From the IMG/VR virus record IMGVR_UViG_3300047558_000137, positions 124,001-188,000 of that record: a stretch of 64,000 nucleotides of DNA; one strand, given 5' to 3'. This document shows positions 33,754 to 41,342 of this stretch, in pieces. The notes under the pieces are model-generated. The model did no database searches and was not told where the DNA came from. It saw only the letters and a program-made list of their open reading frames with translations. The stretch comes from a virus. Positions within the stretch are counted from its first letter, which is position 1. Each line of letters opens with the position of its first letter. A program made the translations under genes and the position numbers.

Positions 33754-34019
33754 GCCCATCGTAGGGCAAACGCTGTGGCGTCTGCTGGATGTTCAAAATA
33801 CCAATAGTTTTGCACCAATTTATAGTCGCCTGTTGCACTAATATGGACCCAGGCTGCAATTTCTACAATGGTATTTGTAATTTTATATCTTTCCATGCTG
33901 ACATTGGCCCTAGTCCATCCATCACCAATTAGTTTTTCTGCCATTATATTATCAATAATCTCTTGATCTATTTGGCGGGCTAAATGTGTCGAAGCCTCGT
34001 TGGCCCAATCATCTTTCAT
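33750..34019 (-). CDS. LRW-family protein, last of array (89 aa)
   Basis: Member of the LRW family (described at 43340..43522). Ends FALRWA but encodes it as CTA CGA TGG GCT, without the AGG-TGG Shine-Dalgarno found at most junctions; no gene follows directly. This suggests the peptide itself is under selection. Start ATG is set by the upstream RWA junction. Confidence 0.65.
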   Translation of the reverse strand: MKDDWANEASTHLARQIDQEIIDNIMAEKLIGDGWTRANVSMERYKITNTIVEIAAWVHISATGDYKLVQNYWYFEHPADATAFALRWA

Positions 34020-34267
34020 GCCCATTTCAGTACAAATGCAGTATAGTCTTGATCTTCATCAAAGTATACACGAATTCTATAACCTCGCTCTGTACTTTCG
34101 TAGGTAGCACCAACTTGCTCAAGTTCCTCATCTAGGATTCTTTCTAACATTCCAGGAGGTGCAGTTGGTGTGCCAATACGGCGTCGCCATACATCCGCAT
34201 ACCAACGCTCAAAGTAGTTCTTGGGCTTATTACAGTTGATGTTCTGATAATACTCTTTTACAATCAT
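34016..34267 (-). CDS. LRW-family protein (83 aa)
   Basis: N-terminal part is basic and aromatic (YYQNINCNKPKNYFERWYADVWRRR); C-terminus 'YFDEDQDYTAFVLKWA'. LKW is encoded with AAA, so the ribosome-binding site for the next gene is weak. ATGA overlap. Confidence 0.65.
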   Translation of the reverse strand: MIVKEYYQNINCNKPKNYFERWYADVWRRRIGTPTAPPGMLERILDEELEQVGATYESTERGYRIRVYFDEDQDYTAFVLKWA

Positions 34268-34515
34268 GCCCACCTCAACAAAAACATCGTAAACTTTTGT
34301 TCATCAATCACACGGTAATCTTTCATGTTGTAATCTTTGTCTAACTTTACTTCTACACCGTATTCGATCAACACATGATGAAGTTGTGCGTCATAAACAG
34401 GATTGCCTGTGACTACTTTTGCTTCTGGGAGAACTGACCAATAATGATTTGGTGACGGTTGTCCCATACTTTCCACAGCTCGTGCCAATATTAGTTGTAA
34501 GTCACAAGATTTCAT
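34264..34515 (-). CDS. LRW-family protein (83 aa)
   Basis: C-terminus 'VIDEQKFTMFLLRWA' with TGAGGTGGGCATGA at the junction. Middle region has 'VYDAQLHHVLIEYGVEV', a helix-turn resembling the WCxExFG helix of other members. Similar to 41106 (VVDEQKYLIFVLKY). Confidence 0.65.
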   Translation of the reverse strand: MKSCDLQLILARAVESMGQPSPNHYWSVLPEAKVVTGNPVYDAQLHHVLIEYGVEVKLDKDYNMKDYRVIDEQKFTMFLLRWA

Positions 34516-34943
34516 GCCCACCTCAACTTATAAAACACAAAATCTTTTTCGTCGCGAAAGTAGATTGCCCCGACCCCGCACCACCACCGACTCCACGCAT
34601 CTGGTTTGTTTGGATGTTTTCCGAAATGTTCTGTACACCATTTGATGATTTCGTTATACTCGCGGCCCAGGGGATAGATGCTATTGCTAATGTCAACAGT
34701 GTGCCATTTAGCCCGACTGAATTGGTATTTGGGTTTTGTAACAGGATGCATTGGTAAAAAGATTTCTTTACATAAGTTACTATCGTAGATTCTGTTTTTC
34801 AAAATCTTTGTGTACAAACTCTTACCAGTTTGACGGCCCACGCTGATTACATTTATTGTGCCAGCTGGGATACCACCAGCGGTATTACCTAACACAGTTG
34901 GCATCCATGTTTCAAGATCAACGGTGATTGTTTTATTTTTCAT
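34512..34943 (-). CDS. LRW-family protein with long N-terminal extension (143 aa)
   Basis: The longest array member. An extra N-terminal ~75 residues include 'GNTAGGIPAGTINVISVGRQTGKS', which looks like a Walker A loop (GRQTGKS) of a nucleotide-binding protein such as a helicase/packaging fragment. Then typical 'EIIKWCTEHFGKHP' and 'YFRDEKDFVFYKLRWA'. Looks like a fusion of a P-loop fragment to the family unit. Confidence 0.65.
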   Translation of the reverse strand: MKNKTITVDLETWMPTVLGNTAGGIPAGTINVISVGRQTGKSLYTKILKNRIYDSNLCKEIFLPMHPVTKPKYQFSRAKWHTVDISNSIYPLGREYNEIIKWCTEHFGKHPNKPDAWSRWWCGVGAIYFRDEKDFVFYKLRWA

Positions 34944-35224
34944 GACCACCTCAACAAAAATGCAGTAACTAACTTCTCATCGTAGAAGTAAATATAGCCG
35001 CCGCGATAGTCCCAGTCGCTGTGTTCTCCACCTGCTAGATCACTAAGTGGGTTACCGAGTTCCCACAGCCACCTATACAATCCATGTGGCCAATCGATTG
35101 GCGTGCGATAAGTTTCCCAGCGTTCTTGGGCAGGATTATAATCAAACCTCCACTCATTTTTAGCATGTTTGTGACGAATAGTAGCCAAAATTTTCTCCGC
35201 CGGTGTCAACGGTGCTAACATCAT
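34940..35224 (-). CDS. LRW-family protein (94 aa)
   Basis: Ends 'YFYDEKLVTAFLLRWS'. Trp-rich centre (GLYRWLWELGNPLSDL, WDYRGGY). Junction TGAGGTGGTCATGA supplies the next ribosome-binding site. Confidence 0.65.
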   Translation of the reverse strand: MMLAPLTPAEKILATIRHKHAKNEWRFDYNPAQERWETYRTPIDWPHGLYRWLWELGNPLSDLAGGEHSDWDYRGGYIYFYDEKLVTAFLLRWS

Positions 35225-35505
35225 GCCCACCTCATCAGGAACACTGCCTTATCACGCTCGTGCTTGAAGAAGATTGTTTCAAATCTCCAAATCCAATCGC
35301 GTCCAAAATGTTCTTCACACCACAGCATGATTTCTTCAAATGGTGCAGCACCATTATACTGCCAGTGAGAGAAATACTGACACACAATATTAACTGCGTT
35401 TGCGTCATTTGTATATAGGCAAGGAGTCTCTGCTACAAACTCCCGTAGACGTTCGCGGAGAGTGCTGTAAATCGAATCAACTTGCAGTGTGTTCTTTACT
35501 TTCAT
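35221..35505 (-). CDS. LRW-family protein (94 aa)
   Basis: A textbook member: helix 'FEEIMLWCEEHFGRDWIW', strand 'RFETIFFKHERDKAVFLMRWA'. Upstream helical part 'YSTLRERLREFVAETPCL'. GAGGTGG junction. Confidence 0.7.
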   Translation of the reverse strand: MKVKNTLQVDSIYSTLRERLREFVAETPCLYTNDANAVNIVCQYFSHWQYNGAAPFEEIMLWCEEHFGRDWIWRFETIFFKHERDKAVFLMRWA

Positions 35506-35732
35506 GACCACCTCAACATAAAAAGAGTTGCTTTTTCCTTGCTAGTAAATTGCCACCAGGTCCCGATATAATTGTGACATTCTCTCCAGCCTGCACATTT
35601 CTTTCCGTTGCCAAAAGTGTCCCGGCACCAATCAAACATGTTATCGTATCCGTTTCGATCTGCATGTTCAAAGTCTAAATGTACGTGCCATTGCCATTTT
35701 CTAGCATCTTTTCTACGTTGTTTTGAGTTCAT
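35502..35732 (-). CDS. LRW-family protein (76 aa)
   Basis: Contains 'NMFDWCRDTFGNGKKCAGW' and 'WWQFTSKEKATLFMLRWS'. Basic N-terminus. GAGGTGG junction. Confidence 0.7.
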   Translation of the reverse strand: MNSKQRRKDARKWQWHVHLDFEHADRNGYDNMFDWCRDTFGNGKKCAGWRECHNYIGTWWQFTSKEKATLFMLRWS

Positions 35733-35914
35733 GCCCACCTCAATAAAAATGCTGTTAAATCTTGTTCAGTCTTATAGACTATACCGGTTGCAAAAGCATC
35801 GTATTCAGGTCTGCTGTTACACCAGTCATAAATTTCATCCCACTCAGCCGCAGAGAAATGAAAACTAATACCAATGTAATTGTAGCGATGATCGATTGTA
35901 AACTTCTGAGTCAT
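35729..35914 (-). CDS. LRW-family protein, minimal (61 aa)
   Basis: One of the shortest members: 'WDEIYDWCNSRPEYDAFATG' then 'VYKTEQDLTAFLLRWA'. GAGGTGG junction. Shows the minimal unit needed. Confidence 0.65.
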   Translation of the reverse strand: MTQKFTIDHRYNYIGISFHFSAAEWDEIYDWCNSRPEYDAFATGIVYKTEQDLTAFLLRWA

Positions 35915-36108
35915 GCCCACACCAATGCAAATAACGTAGCGTCTACTTGACGCACAAACTTAAATGTGTAATCCCAGTCGTCTTTAAAGTAATCTGGCTT
36001 TGTGAAGTTCCAGTCCTTATGCTGAACCAAATTTTGATGCATTAGCCATGATAATATATCAGGAAGAACCTGATCACGTTTAATGCTAACACAAACATCG
36101 TAAGTCAT
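35911..36108 (-). CDS. LRW-family protein, LVW variant (65 aa)
   Basis: Ends 'FKFVRQVDATLFALVWA': Arg of LRW replaced by Val through GTG, which also breaks the GAGGTG site. Helix 'LPDILSWLMHQNLVQHKDW'. Confidence 0.6.
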   Translation of the reverse strand: MTYDVCVSIKRDQVLPDILSWLMHQNLVQHKDWNFTKPDYFKDDWDYTFKFVRQVDATLFALVWA

Positions 36109-36314
36109 GCCCACTTTAACCTAAACCACATGGCATCCTGCTCACGCTCAAACCAAACATAGCGACCAGCATAATACAGATAGAACTTACCAGGGCTGTC
36201 ATGCAGTTGCAGTTCACGCTTGAGATTTCGATCAAAACGATCATGCATATCGGAAACACTGACTTTGTGCCAGCGTAGTTGGCGAATCCGTTTATCTTTG
36301 TTCCAGTATTTCAT
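36105..36314 (-). CDS. LRW-family protein (69 aa)
   Basis: ATG 36314 is chosen from the TGAGGTGGTCATGA junction. Very basic N-terminus (MKYWNKDKRIRQLRWHKV), C-terminus 'YVWFEREQDAMWFRLKWA'. Confidence 0.65.
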   Translation of the reverse strand: MKYWNKDKRIRQLRWHKVSVSDMHDRFDRNLKRELQLHDSPGKFYLYYAGRYVWFEREQDAMWFRLKWA

Positions 36315-36631
36315 GACCACCTCAATGATAACCAAGTCAATAGTTCTTCGCTAATGATATAACGGTCCCAGAATCCGGGCCTTGTTGCTTTTAATTCACC
36401 ATGTTTCCACATGTATAGGGCTTGTTGCTCTATCCAGTGACTGACCTCTCTATTGACATCTACGACTACATACCCTTCGGGTACAGTTTCATTATGATTA
36501 GTAACCGTAACCCATTTGGGTGGTGTTAGATCCATAGGCTGTACACCCACAATATCTTGTGCTATTAACTTGGGAAGAATTTTCCTAATCATAGGAATCA
36601 TTATCATTGGATTTTTTAATGGGTCTGTCAT
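36311..36631 (-). CDS. LRW-family protein with N-terminal extension (106 aa)
   Basis: Extended N-terminal half (MIPMIRKILPKLIAQDIVGV...PEGYVVVDVNREV) then 'HWIEQQALYMWKHGELKA' and 'YIISEELLTWLSLRWS'. GAGGTGG junction. Confidence 0.6.
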   Translation of the reverse strand: MTDPLKNPMIMIPMIRKILPKLIAQDIVGVQPMDLTPPKWVTVTNHNETVPEGYVVVDVNREVSHWIEQQALYMWKHGELKATRPGFWDRYIISEELLTWLSLRWS

Positions 36632-36855
36632 GCCCACCTCAACAAAAATGCAGATGCCTTGGCATCATCATTGAACTTAAAAACCACAGCCCACTGATTG
36701 AACTCAAGATATTGCTCTTTAGTACCGGAACGTCGGTTAAATTTAGCAAAACTCCAATCCCATGTGCGAACATCGTTACCGAAAGTCTCAAAACACCAAG
36801 TCAGCTGTTGTGTCAATCCGACATCAGACTTTGCGTCCACGTTTACTTTAATCAT
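36628..36855 (-). CDS. LRW-family protein (75 aa)
   Basis: Clear family pattern 'QLTWCFETFGNDVRTWDWSF' and 'FKFNDDAKASAFLLRWA'. GAGGTGG junction. Confidence 0.7.
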   Translation of the reverse strand: MIKVNVDAKSDVGLTQQLTWCFETFGNDVRTWDWSFAKFNRRSGTKEQYLEFNQWAVVFKFNDDAKASAFLLRWA

Positions 36856-37103
36856 TGCCACCTCAACCTACATATTGTAGCATCTTTTTCATGCAAGAAC
36901 CAGACACTTCTCATAAACATTTTGTATGTGTGCGGGTCAAAAGTTTCCCGGCACCACGTGTTAATTGTTTCAAAATCGTGTTGCTTCCAGTTTAGTGCAG
37001 TCTCATACTCTGCACCTAAATGCCATCCAAACTCCGGGGCCTCGCAAGGAGTCATAGGAATCATAACCTTTTTACCGTCAATGTATGTCCACACTTCTGT
37101 CAT
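36852..37103 (-). CDS. LRW-family protein (83 aa)
   Basis: 'FETINTWCRETFDPHTYKMF' and 'VWFLHEKDATICRLRWQ'. The junction is AGG TGG CAA TGA. Gene begins ATG 37103 after a non-LRW (LKL) ending of the upstream member. Confidence 0.65.
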   Translation of the reverse strand: MTEVWTYIDGKKVMIPMTPCEAPEFGWHLGAEYETALNWKQHDFETINTWCRETFDPHTYKMFMRSVWFLHEKDATICRLRWQ

Positions 37104-37327
37104 AGCTTTAATAAAAACATTAGATAGTGTTGTTCATTGTGAAATGTCAAATAGTTGCGACCTTCTTTCCAGTTGTAGTATTGTCCAACATCGTATTTGT
37201 CATTGAGCCAGCGCCAAAGATTACTGTATCGTATTTGATCCTTAAGCCAGCTATCTTTAATCTGCTCGATATGAGCATCAATTGGAATCTTGTGTTTGAA
37301 CCAATGATTAAACAGATGTACTTTCAT
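37100..37327 (-). CDS. LRW-family protein, degenerate C-terminus (75 aa)
   Basis: 'LWRWLNDKYDVGQYYNWKEG' and 'TFHNEQHYLMFLLKL': the final Trp is lost. No Shine-Dalgarno in the tail. Basic N-terminus. Confidence 0.6.
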   Translation of the reverse strand: MKVHLFNHWFKHKIPIDAHIEQIKDSWLKDQIRYSNLWRWLNDKYDVGQYYNWKEGRNYLTFHNEQHYLMFLLKL

Positions 37328-37569
37328 GACCACCTCAATACAAATGCTGTATGACTAGATTCATTGTCCCAACGTAAATACCATCCTTGTGTTTTTGTTG
37401 CAACAAACCGCCCGCCAACGGGACGAAGCTCATGGTTCATTACTGTACCCGGATCCCACCCATTGGCACGAGCAATAGTCTGACAATGTTTAAAAAAGTT
37501 ATCAAAATACTTGGGCCATGCATCTTCCCAATAACCTTTAGTAACATGTACTATAAACTTGTCAGACAT
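37324..37569 (-). CDS. LRW-family protein (81 aa)
   Basis: ATG 37569 follows TAA of the upstream gene (ATAATG), the only TAA at a GAGGTGG junction I see. Ends 'YLRWDNESSHTAFVLRWS', with an additional LRW at the strand before. Confidence 0.6.
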   Translation of the reverse strand: MSDKFIVHVTKGYWEDAWPKYFDNFFKHCQTIARANGWDPGTVMNHELRPVGGRFVATKTQGWYLRWDNESSHTAFVLRWS

Positions 37570-37787
37570 TATGCCCACCTCAACATAAACATAACATAAT
37601 CACGTTCATCTTCAAAATAAAACACCGGCGATTCTTGATCTTCTTCTACGGCATGCCACTTAGTTAATGCCTGCGTGATTACATCACCGTTCTGCATATC
37701 GAGTCCTTGTGCTGTATGGTACTCGTAGAAGTTGCGCCACCAGTTGGTCCACACGCCACGCTCATTAATCACATTTACTTCAATCAT
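37569..37787 (-). CDS. LRW-family protein (72 aa)
   Basis: Ends 'VFYFEDERDYVMFMLRWA' with junction GAGGTGGGCATAATG. Middle contains 'WTNWWRNFYEYHTAQG'. Confidence 0.65.
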   Translation of the reverse strand: MIEVNVINERGVWTNWWRNFYEYHTAQGLDMQNGDVITQALTKWHAVEEDQESPVFYFEDERDYVMFMLRWA

Positions 37788-37981
37788 AGCCATTTTAATG
37801 CAAACATTGATGCATCAGCTTCATCTCGGAAATAAAATCCAGTATTCCCAAATGACGATTCCCAGGACCAACGATCTTGATCTTTACGATGCCAGACTGC
37901 GTAACCAAAATGTCGGATACACCAGGCTCGGATGATATCTATTTCGTGATAGCGATCCTTACCTAATACAAACTCAGTCAT
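37784..37981 (-). CDS. LRW-family protein (65 aa)
   Basis: Contains 'IIRAWCIRHFGYAVWHRKDQD' and 'FYFRDEADASMFALKWL'; LKW uses TTA AAA TGG so no embedded ribosome-binding site. Confidence 0.7.
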   Translation of the reverse strand: MTEFVLGKDRYHEIDIIRAWCIRHFGYAVWHRKDQDRWSWESSFGNTGFYFRDEADASMFALKWL

Positions 37982-38274
37982 TGCCATCTCAGACTAAACA
38001 TCATGGCATCAGCTTCACGACGGAAGATAAAGACCAAATCGCTTTCTTCATCATCGCTAGCATCAACGTGCTGTATAACACCTTCAGCTTCTTGCTCAGT
38101 GGTAAGCTCAGGAACCTGCTCTACACGTTCTTCGTAATAGAACCAGTCCTCGATGCCCATCCAGGTGTTTTTAACAAAGCGGCGCGAACCAAGACCAATA
38201 CTGGCTCGGCACCATTCTTCGATTTCCACGAGCTTGTCGTGGTGCTTACGGTCTAGTTTGATAGTGGTTGTCAT
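37978..38274 (-). CDS. LRW-family protein with acidic insert (98 aa), start of second subarray
   Basis: 'LVEIEEWCRASIGLGSRRFV', 'TWMGIEDWFYYEE', a Glu/Asp-rich linker, then 'FIFRREADAMMFSLRWQ'. I recall similar single-copy proteins in other T4-like phages, so this may be closest to the ancestral form. Has its own extended -10 promoter 6 nt before ATG. Confidence 0.7.
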   Translation of the reverse strand: MTTTIKLDRKHHDKLVEIEEWCRASIGLGSRRFVKNTWMGIEDWFYYEERVEQVPELTTEQEAEGVIQHVDASDDEESDLVFIFRREADAMMFSLRWQ

Positions 38275-38280
38275 AGCTGT

Positions 38281-38286
38281 ATTATA
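38281..38286 (-). promoter_or_regulatory. extended -10 promoter inside the LRW array, predicted leaderless
   Basis: TGCTATAAT-ACAGCT-ATG 38274, preceded by AGTACTTTAGTACTAC. Divides the array into two transcription units. Confidence 0.65.
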
Positions 38287-38322
38287 GCATTTTTTGAATT
38301 TACAAAAAGTAGTACTAAAGTA

Positions 38323-38568
38323 CTAGGAAAACTTTAGCTTCCAGAGCAGGTATAACTCTGGCGTTAGATACAAGGCTACATTGCTTTCGGGCTCAGAGTC
38401 CATTGGCTTCCAGTACTCAGCATCTTGGCTGCGTATCCATTCAAACATGCCTGCGGGAGTTACAATGGATTCAAACTCTGGATCGTCGTAACAACTTGTT
38501 TTACCTTTGTAGCTAAACAGTTCATACTGTCCATTACGTGGCAAAAATTGTTTGTAAGTTACAGCCAT
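38323..38568 (-). CDS. LRW-family protein, LKF variant ending in TAG (81 aa)
   Basis: Start at ATG 38568, overlapping the upstream stop. Ends 'ALYLTPELYLLWKLKFS' then TAG, one of the few amber stops. Readthrough would add 16 codons and then meet ATG 38274 of the next member in frame. Confidence 0.55.
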   Translation of the reverse strand: MAVTYKQFLPRNGQYELFSYKGKTSCYDDPEFESIVTPAGMFEWIRSQDAEYWKPMDSEPESNVALYLTPELYLLWKLKFS

Positions 38569-38747
38569 TTCAAATTGAACCATTCAATATGTGATTGTAC
38601 CATAAAACTATATCCTTCAGGTCCCGAAGATACATGCATATGGGCAACATCATTTTCTAACAGCCAGAGGACCATTTCAAGCCACTCTGGCGTTGTGCCT
38701 ATAGTATAGCAGTTTGGACCGTATCCGTATTTTTTAGTTAGTTTCAC
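38559..38747 (-). CDS. LRW-family protein (62 aa)
   Basis: GTG start at 38747. 'WLEMVLWLLENDVAHMHVSSG' and 'SFMVQSHIEWFNLKWL'. Overlaps the upstream gene by 14 nt. Confidence 0.55.
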   Translation of the reverse strand: MKLTKKYGYGPNCYTIGTTPEWLEMVLWLLENDVAHMHVSSGPEGYSFMVQSHIEWFNLKWL

Positions 38748-38934
38748 GACTGCCCCATTTTAACTTATACCAGGTATAAACATCTTCATCCATGTAGAGA
38801 TTCTCAAGACCATAGTCATACTCTGTGCCCCAACGACTGCTGTTCTCTGGACCAAAGTTTAAACCTAGCCAATGCCTAACATCCTGCTTTAGTTTCCAGT
38901 CCCAGTGTTCGATAACTATGCCATGTTGCTTCAT
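38734..38934 (-). CDS. LRW-family protein with C-terminal extension (66 aa)
   Basis: 'DVRHWLGLNFGPENSSRWG' and 'YMDEDVYTWYKLKWGSRETN': eight residues extend past LKW, crossing into the next gene. Confidence 0.55.
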   Translation of the reverse strand: MKQHGIVIEHWDWKLKQDVRHWLGLNFGPENSSRWGTEYDYGLENLYMDEDVYTWYKLKWGSRETN

Positions 38935-39191
38935 AACCATTTCAACTTTATCAAGGTCAACAAATCTTCACGCACAATGTAGATAGCACGATGACGGCCA
39001 CCATAGCTACGCCACGTTGTTGTGTCTTGTTCTTCAATCCAATCACCAAACCAGTAGCTACATTGTATACGATACCATACATATCCATCAGGTTCTTTAT
39101 AGCCGTACTCGCAACCAGGCTCAACTTGATAGAGTCTGCTACTGTATCCTTCTGGTGGGTGTTTGGTATGAAACCACTCCTCGTAACTCAT
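38931..39191 (-). CDS. LRW-family protein (86 aa)
   Basis: Ends 'AIYIVREDLLTLIKLKWL'; centre 'FGDWIEEQDTTTWRSYGGRH'. ATG 39191. Confidence 0.6.
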   Translation of the reverse strand: MSYEEWFHTKHPPEGYSSRLYQVEPGCEYGYKEPDGYVWYRIQCSYWFGDWIEEQDTTTWRSYGGRHRAIYIVREDLLTLIKLKWL

Positions 39192-39403
39192 GCAAATCTC
39201 AACAAAAAATAAGTTAAATCTTCTTGGCTTTTCAACTCGACGTAATTCTTGGTAGAATCACTAACAAACACACCTTGGCGCCAACGACGATTATCCCTGT
39301 CTTCTTGGATCCAATTTACAATGCTCCAATGTATGGGCGTGTCGAATGGAATTTGATAAGCAAACCCATCATATAGCTGTTTGTTGAGATTGAAATACCT
39401 CAT
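39188..39403 (-). CDS. LRW-family protein, LRF variant (71 aa)
   Basis: 'HWSIVNWIQEDRDNRRWRQG' and 'ELKSQEDLTYFLLRFA'. The LRF codons do not give an AGGTGG site. Confidence 0.6.
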   Translation of the reverse strand: MRYFNLNKQLYDGFAYQIPFDTPIHWSIVNWIQEDRDNRRWRQGVFVSDSTKNYVELKSQEDLTYFLLRFA

Positions 39404-39612
39404 GACCACCTCAAAGCAAATAACACAGCATCCTGCTCAGATCTAAAATGCCACACAGTTTGGTCCCGGCGAAACATAGCACCCCTATAATCGTCCTGAC
39501 AATTTTGTTCGCACCATACAAACCTTTGATCCTTGCCCCAGACCCAACCACCCGAATGTGGAACTTCCACTCGATGACGGAGATCTCGATTGCGACTGTA
39601 TTTTGATTTCAT
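39400..39612 (-). CDS. LRW-family protein (70 aa)
   Basis: Basic N-terminus (KSKYSRNRDLRHRVEV), 'FVWCEQNCQDDYRGAMF', 'WHFRSEQDAVLFALRWS'. GAGGTGG junction. Confidence 0.65.
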   Translation of the reverse strand: MKSKYSRNRDLRHRVEVPHSGGWVWGKDQRFVWCEQNCQDDYRGAMFRRDQTVWHFRSEQDAVLFALRWS

Positions 39613-39869
39613 GACCACCTCAGCGCAAACATCATAGCATCTTGATCACATTCAAACTCAATGAACTTTTCTTTGAGATATCCGGGACTGTGATAGTAAG
39701 GATGTTGGCAGTTGTCTTCGAGCCATTGATTAACTAGATAATCTTTGTAGCTAATCTGCCATTGCTTTGGTACACCGTCAAAAGTATGGCCATAGACAAC
39801 ACGGTGCAACTTGGGCACCTTGAGAGTTTTTCCAATACCAAACTTTGTGTCTATGTAAGTTATTGCCAT
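39609..39869 (-). CDS. LRW-family protein (86 aa)
   Basis: 'YLVNQWLEDNCQHPYYHSPG' and 'FIEFECDQDAMMFALRWS'. GAGGTGG junction; ATG 39869 overlaps the upstream stop by 10 nt. Confidence 0.65.
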   Translation of the reverse strand: MAITYIDTKFGIGKTLKVPKLHRVVYGHTFDGVPKQWQISYKDYLVNQWLEDNCQHPYYHSPGYLKEKFIEFECDQDAMMFALRWS

Positions 39870-40132
39870 CTTAGTACAAACAGTGTTAAATCCGCTTCGT
39901 TACGAAACCAAAACTTGGCGCTGTTGGCATACCAACGAGCTGATGGAGTCCATACACCGTCTTCTGGAGTAGGACCAAATGTATCGAAACACCATTTTAG
40001 CATATCATTCCAATATTGATTATACCATCCGTGCCCTGAACCAAATTCAAATACTGGTGCAACAGTGTAATAACGTGCTCCATAAACGCGGCCTTCATTT
40101 ACAGTAAGCGTCACGCCTCCATTATGTGCCAT
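39860..40132 (-). CDS. LRW-family protein (90 aa)
   Basis: 'YWNDMLKWCFDTFGPTPEDG' and 'FWFRNEADLTLFVLRWQ'. The start may be downstream of 40132 because the first codons overlap the coiled-coil gene. Confidence 0.65.
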   Translation of the reverse strand: MAHNGGVTLTVNEGRVYGARYYTVAPVFEFGSGHGWYNQYWNDMLKWCFDTFGPTPEDGVWTPSARWYANSAKFWFRNEADLTLFVLRWQ

Positions 40133-40461
40133 ACATTGATCTTTTCTTCTAGATCACGATTTTTCTTTGCAATCAAGTCACGTTCTTCACGTGCAACTTT
40201 TGCAATGCGTTCTGCGCTTTCAGTTCGACGCACTAGTTCAGCAGCCATATCTTCAATGGTACGTGCTTCTAGCATTTTAATTTCGTAACGTGCTTCTTTA
40301 AGCTGTCGTTCGGCATAGTCAACATCATTCTTTAGATGATCTATTTCATCTTCAAGATCAATAACTTTATTGTCATTGAGAATTATTTCGCACAGACGGC
40401 GAACAACAGGATCGTCTGTATAACGAAGATGGTAGTCGGCAAATTCTTTATCGGTTCTCAC
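40111..40461 (-). CDS. coiled-coil protein inside LRW array (116 aa)
   Basis: GTG start at 40461 (GTGA with the upstream stop, GGAG 7 nt before). After 'RTDKEFADYHLRYTDDP' there is a long charged coiled coil (DLEDEIDHLKNDVDYAERQL). Not an LRW member; interrupts the array. Confidence 0.6.
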   Translation of the reverse strand: MRTDKEFADYHLRYTDDPVVRRLCEIILNDNKVIDLEDEIDHLKNDVDYAERQLKEARYEIKMLEARTIEDMAAELVRRTESAERIAKVAREERDLIAKKNRDLEEKINVWHIMEA

Positions 40462-40724
40462 GAGTGTGCTCCAAACTTTAATGCAAACATTATAGCAGCT
40501 TCTTCCCATTCAAATTGAAAGGTAGCATAATCAGTGCCCCAAATATTTTGATTGTCGTTTCCGTTACGCCAATCAATATAGTAGCGTTTAAAATAAGGTT
40601 TGTCGCCAGTAGCATATTCATTGCACCATTCCATCATGGCAGTAATATCTGCTTTACGACTTACACGCACCTTATATATAAAGTCTGGGTTACTGCGACC
40701 GCCCTCGCTGTAAAATAATTCCAT
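40458..40724 (-). CDS. LRW-family protein, LKF variant (88 aa)
   Basis: 'ITAMMEWCNEYATGDKPYFK' and 'FQFEWEEAAIMFALKFGAHS'. The Shine-Dalgarno GGAG of the next (GTG) gene lies in the codons for F-G-A. Confidence 0.6.
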   Translation of the reverse strand: MELFYSEGGRSNPDFIYKVRVSRKADITAMMEWCNEYATGDKPYFKRYYIDWRNGNDNQNIWGTDYATFQFEWEEAAIMFALKFGAHS

Positions 40725-40728
40725 AATA

Positions 40729-41109
40729 CTATTTCTCTGTTAAGGCACGAATTGTTTCGTATCGTTTAATTGCTTCTTCGACATCTTTCCATGCATCTTT
40801 TACAGCAGGATGAACGTCATTGTAACTATGATCTTGCGGATTATAACCGGGTCGAATTTTTATACTAGGTGGATCTTGCTTAACCCAGCCCTGAGGATCT
40901 GCGTCAGTCCAATAATAAACAATAGCAGAATTGCCCAAGGTAGAGCTTGAGTAGTCACGCCACTCATCTTTACGCTTGTCGTACCATAGATAACCATGGT
41001 CGCTGTCGCCGTCGCCTTTACCGCCCATGCCCCAACCGCGGTAGCAGAGATAGTAGTCGCTCTTACTAGGCTGACGTTCTTCTACTCTATACCAAATGCT
41101 TGTTCTCAT
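40729..41109 (-). CDS. DUF551-like protein, TAG stop (126 aa)
   Basis: 'WYRVEERQPSKSDYYLCYRGWG' and 'IVYYWTDADPQGW' resemble the DUF551 pattern (WxxvxdrlP...YW). Ends in TAG. Not an LRW member. Confidence 0.55.
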   Translation of the reverse strand: MRTSIWYRVEERQPSKSDYYLCYRGWGMGGKGDGDSDHGYLWYDKRKDEWRDYSSSTLGNSAIVYYWTDADPQGWVKQDPPSIKIRPGYNPQDHSYNDVHPAVKDAWKDVEEAIKRYETIRALTEK

Positions 41110-41342
41110 GTTGCATATTTTAACACAAATATCAAATATTTTTGCTCGTCAACAACTTCAAGTGTATCACGCAGGTTAAAATCATCCTCGGCCACAGTTA
41201 ATTTAATACCATAGTTTACATTTAGCCAGCGTACAAAATCCTGTGTGCTGGGCTCATAATATCCAGTAAAAGTGGTGTCATACTCTTTTTTGGCTGCACG
41301 TAAGAGCATGAATAACTCTTGCCAGGTTGGAGTGTTAGTCAT
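41106..41342 (-). CDS. LRW-family protein, LKY variant (78 aa)
   Basis: 'TQDFVRWLNVNYGIKLTVAE' and 'EVVDEQKYLIFVLKYAT'; similar to 34264. ATGA overlap with the next gene. Confidence 0.6.
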   Translation of the reverse strand: MTNTPTWQELFMLLRAAKKEYDTTFTGYYEPSTQDFVRWLNVNYGIKLTVAEDDFNLRDTLEVVDEQKYLIFVLKYAT

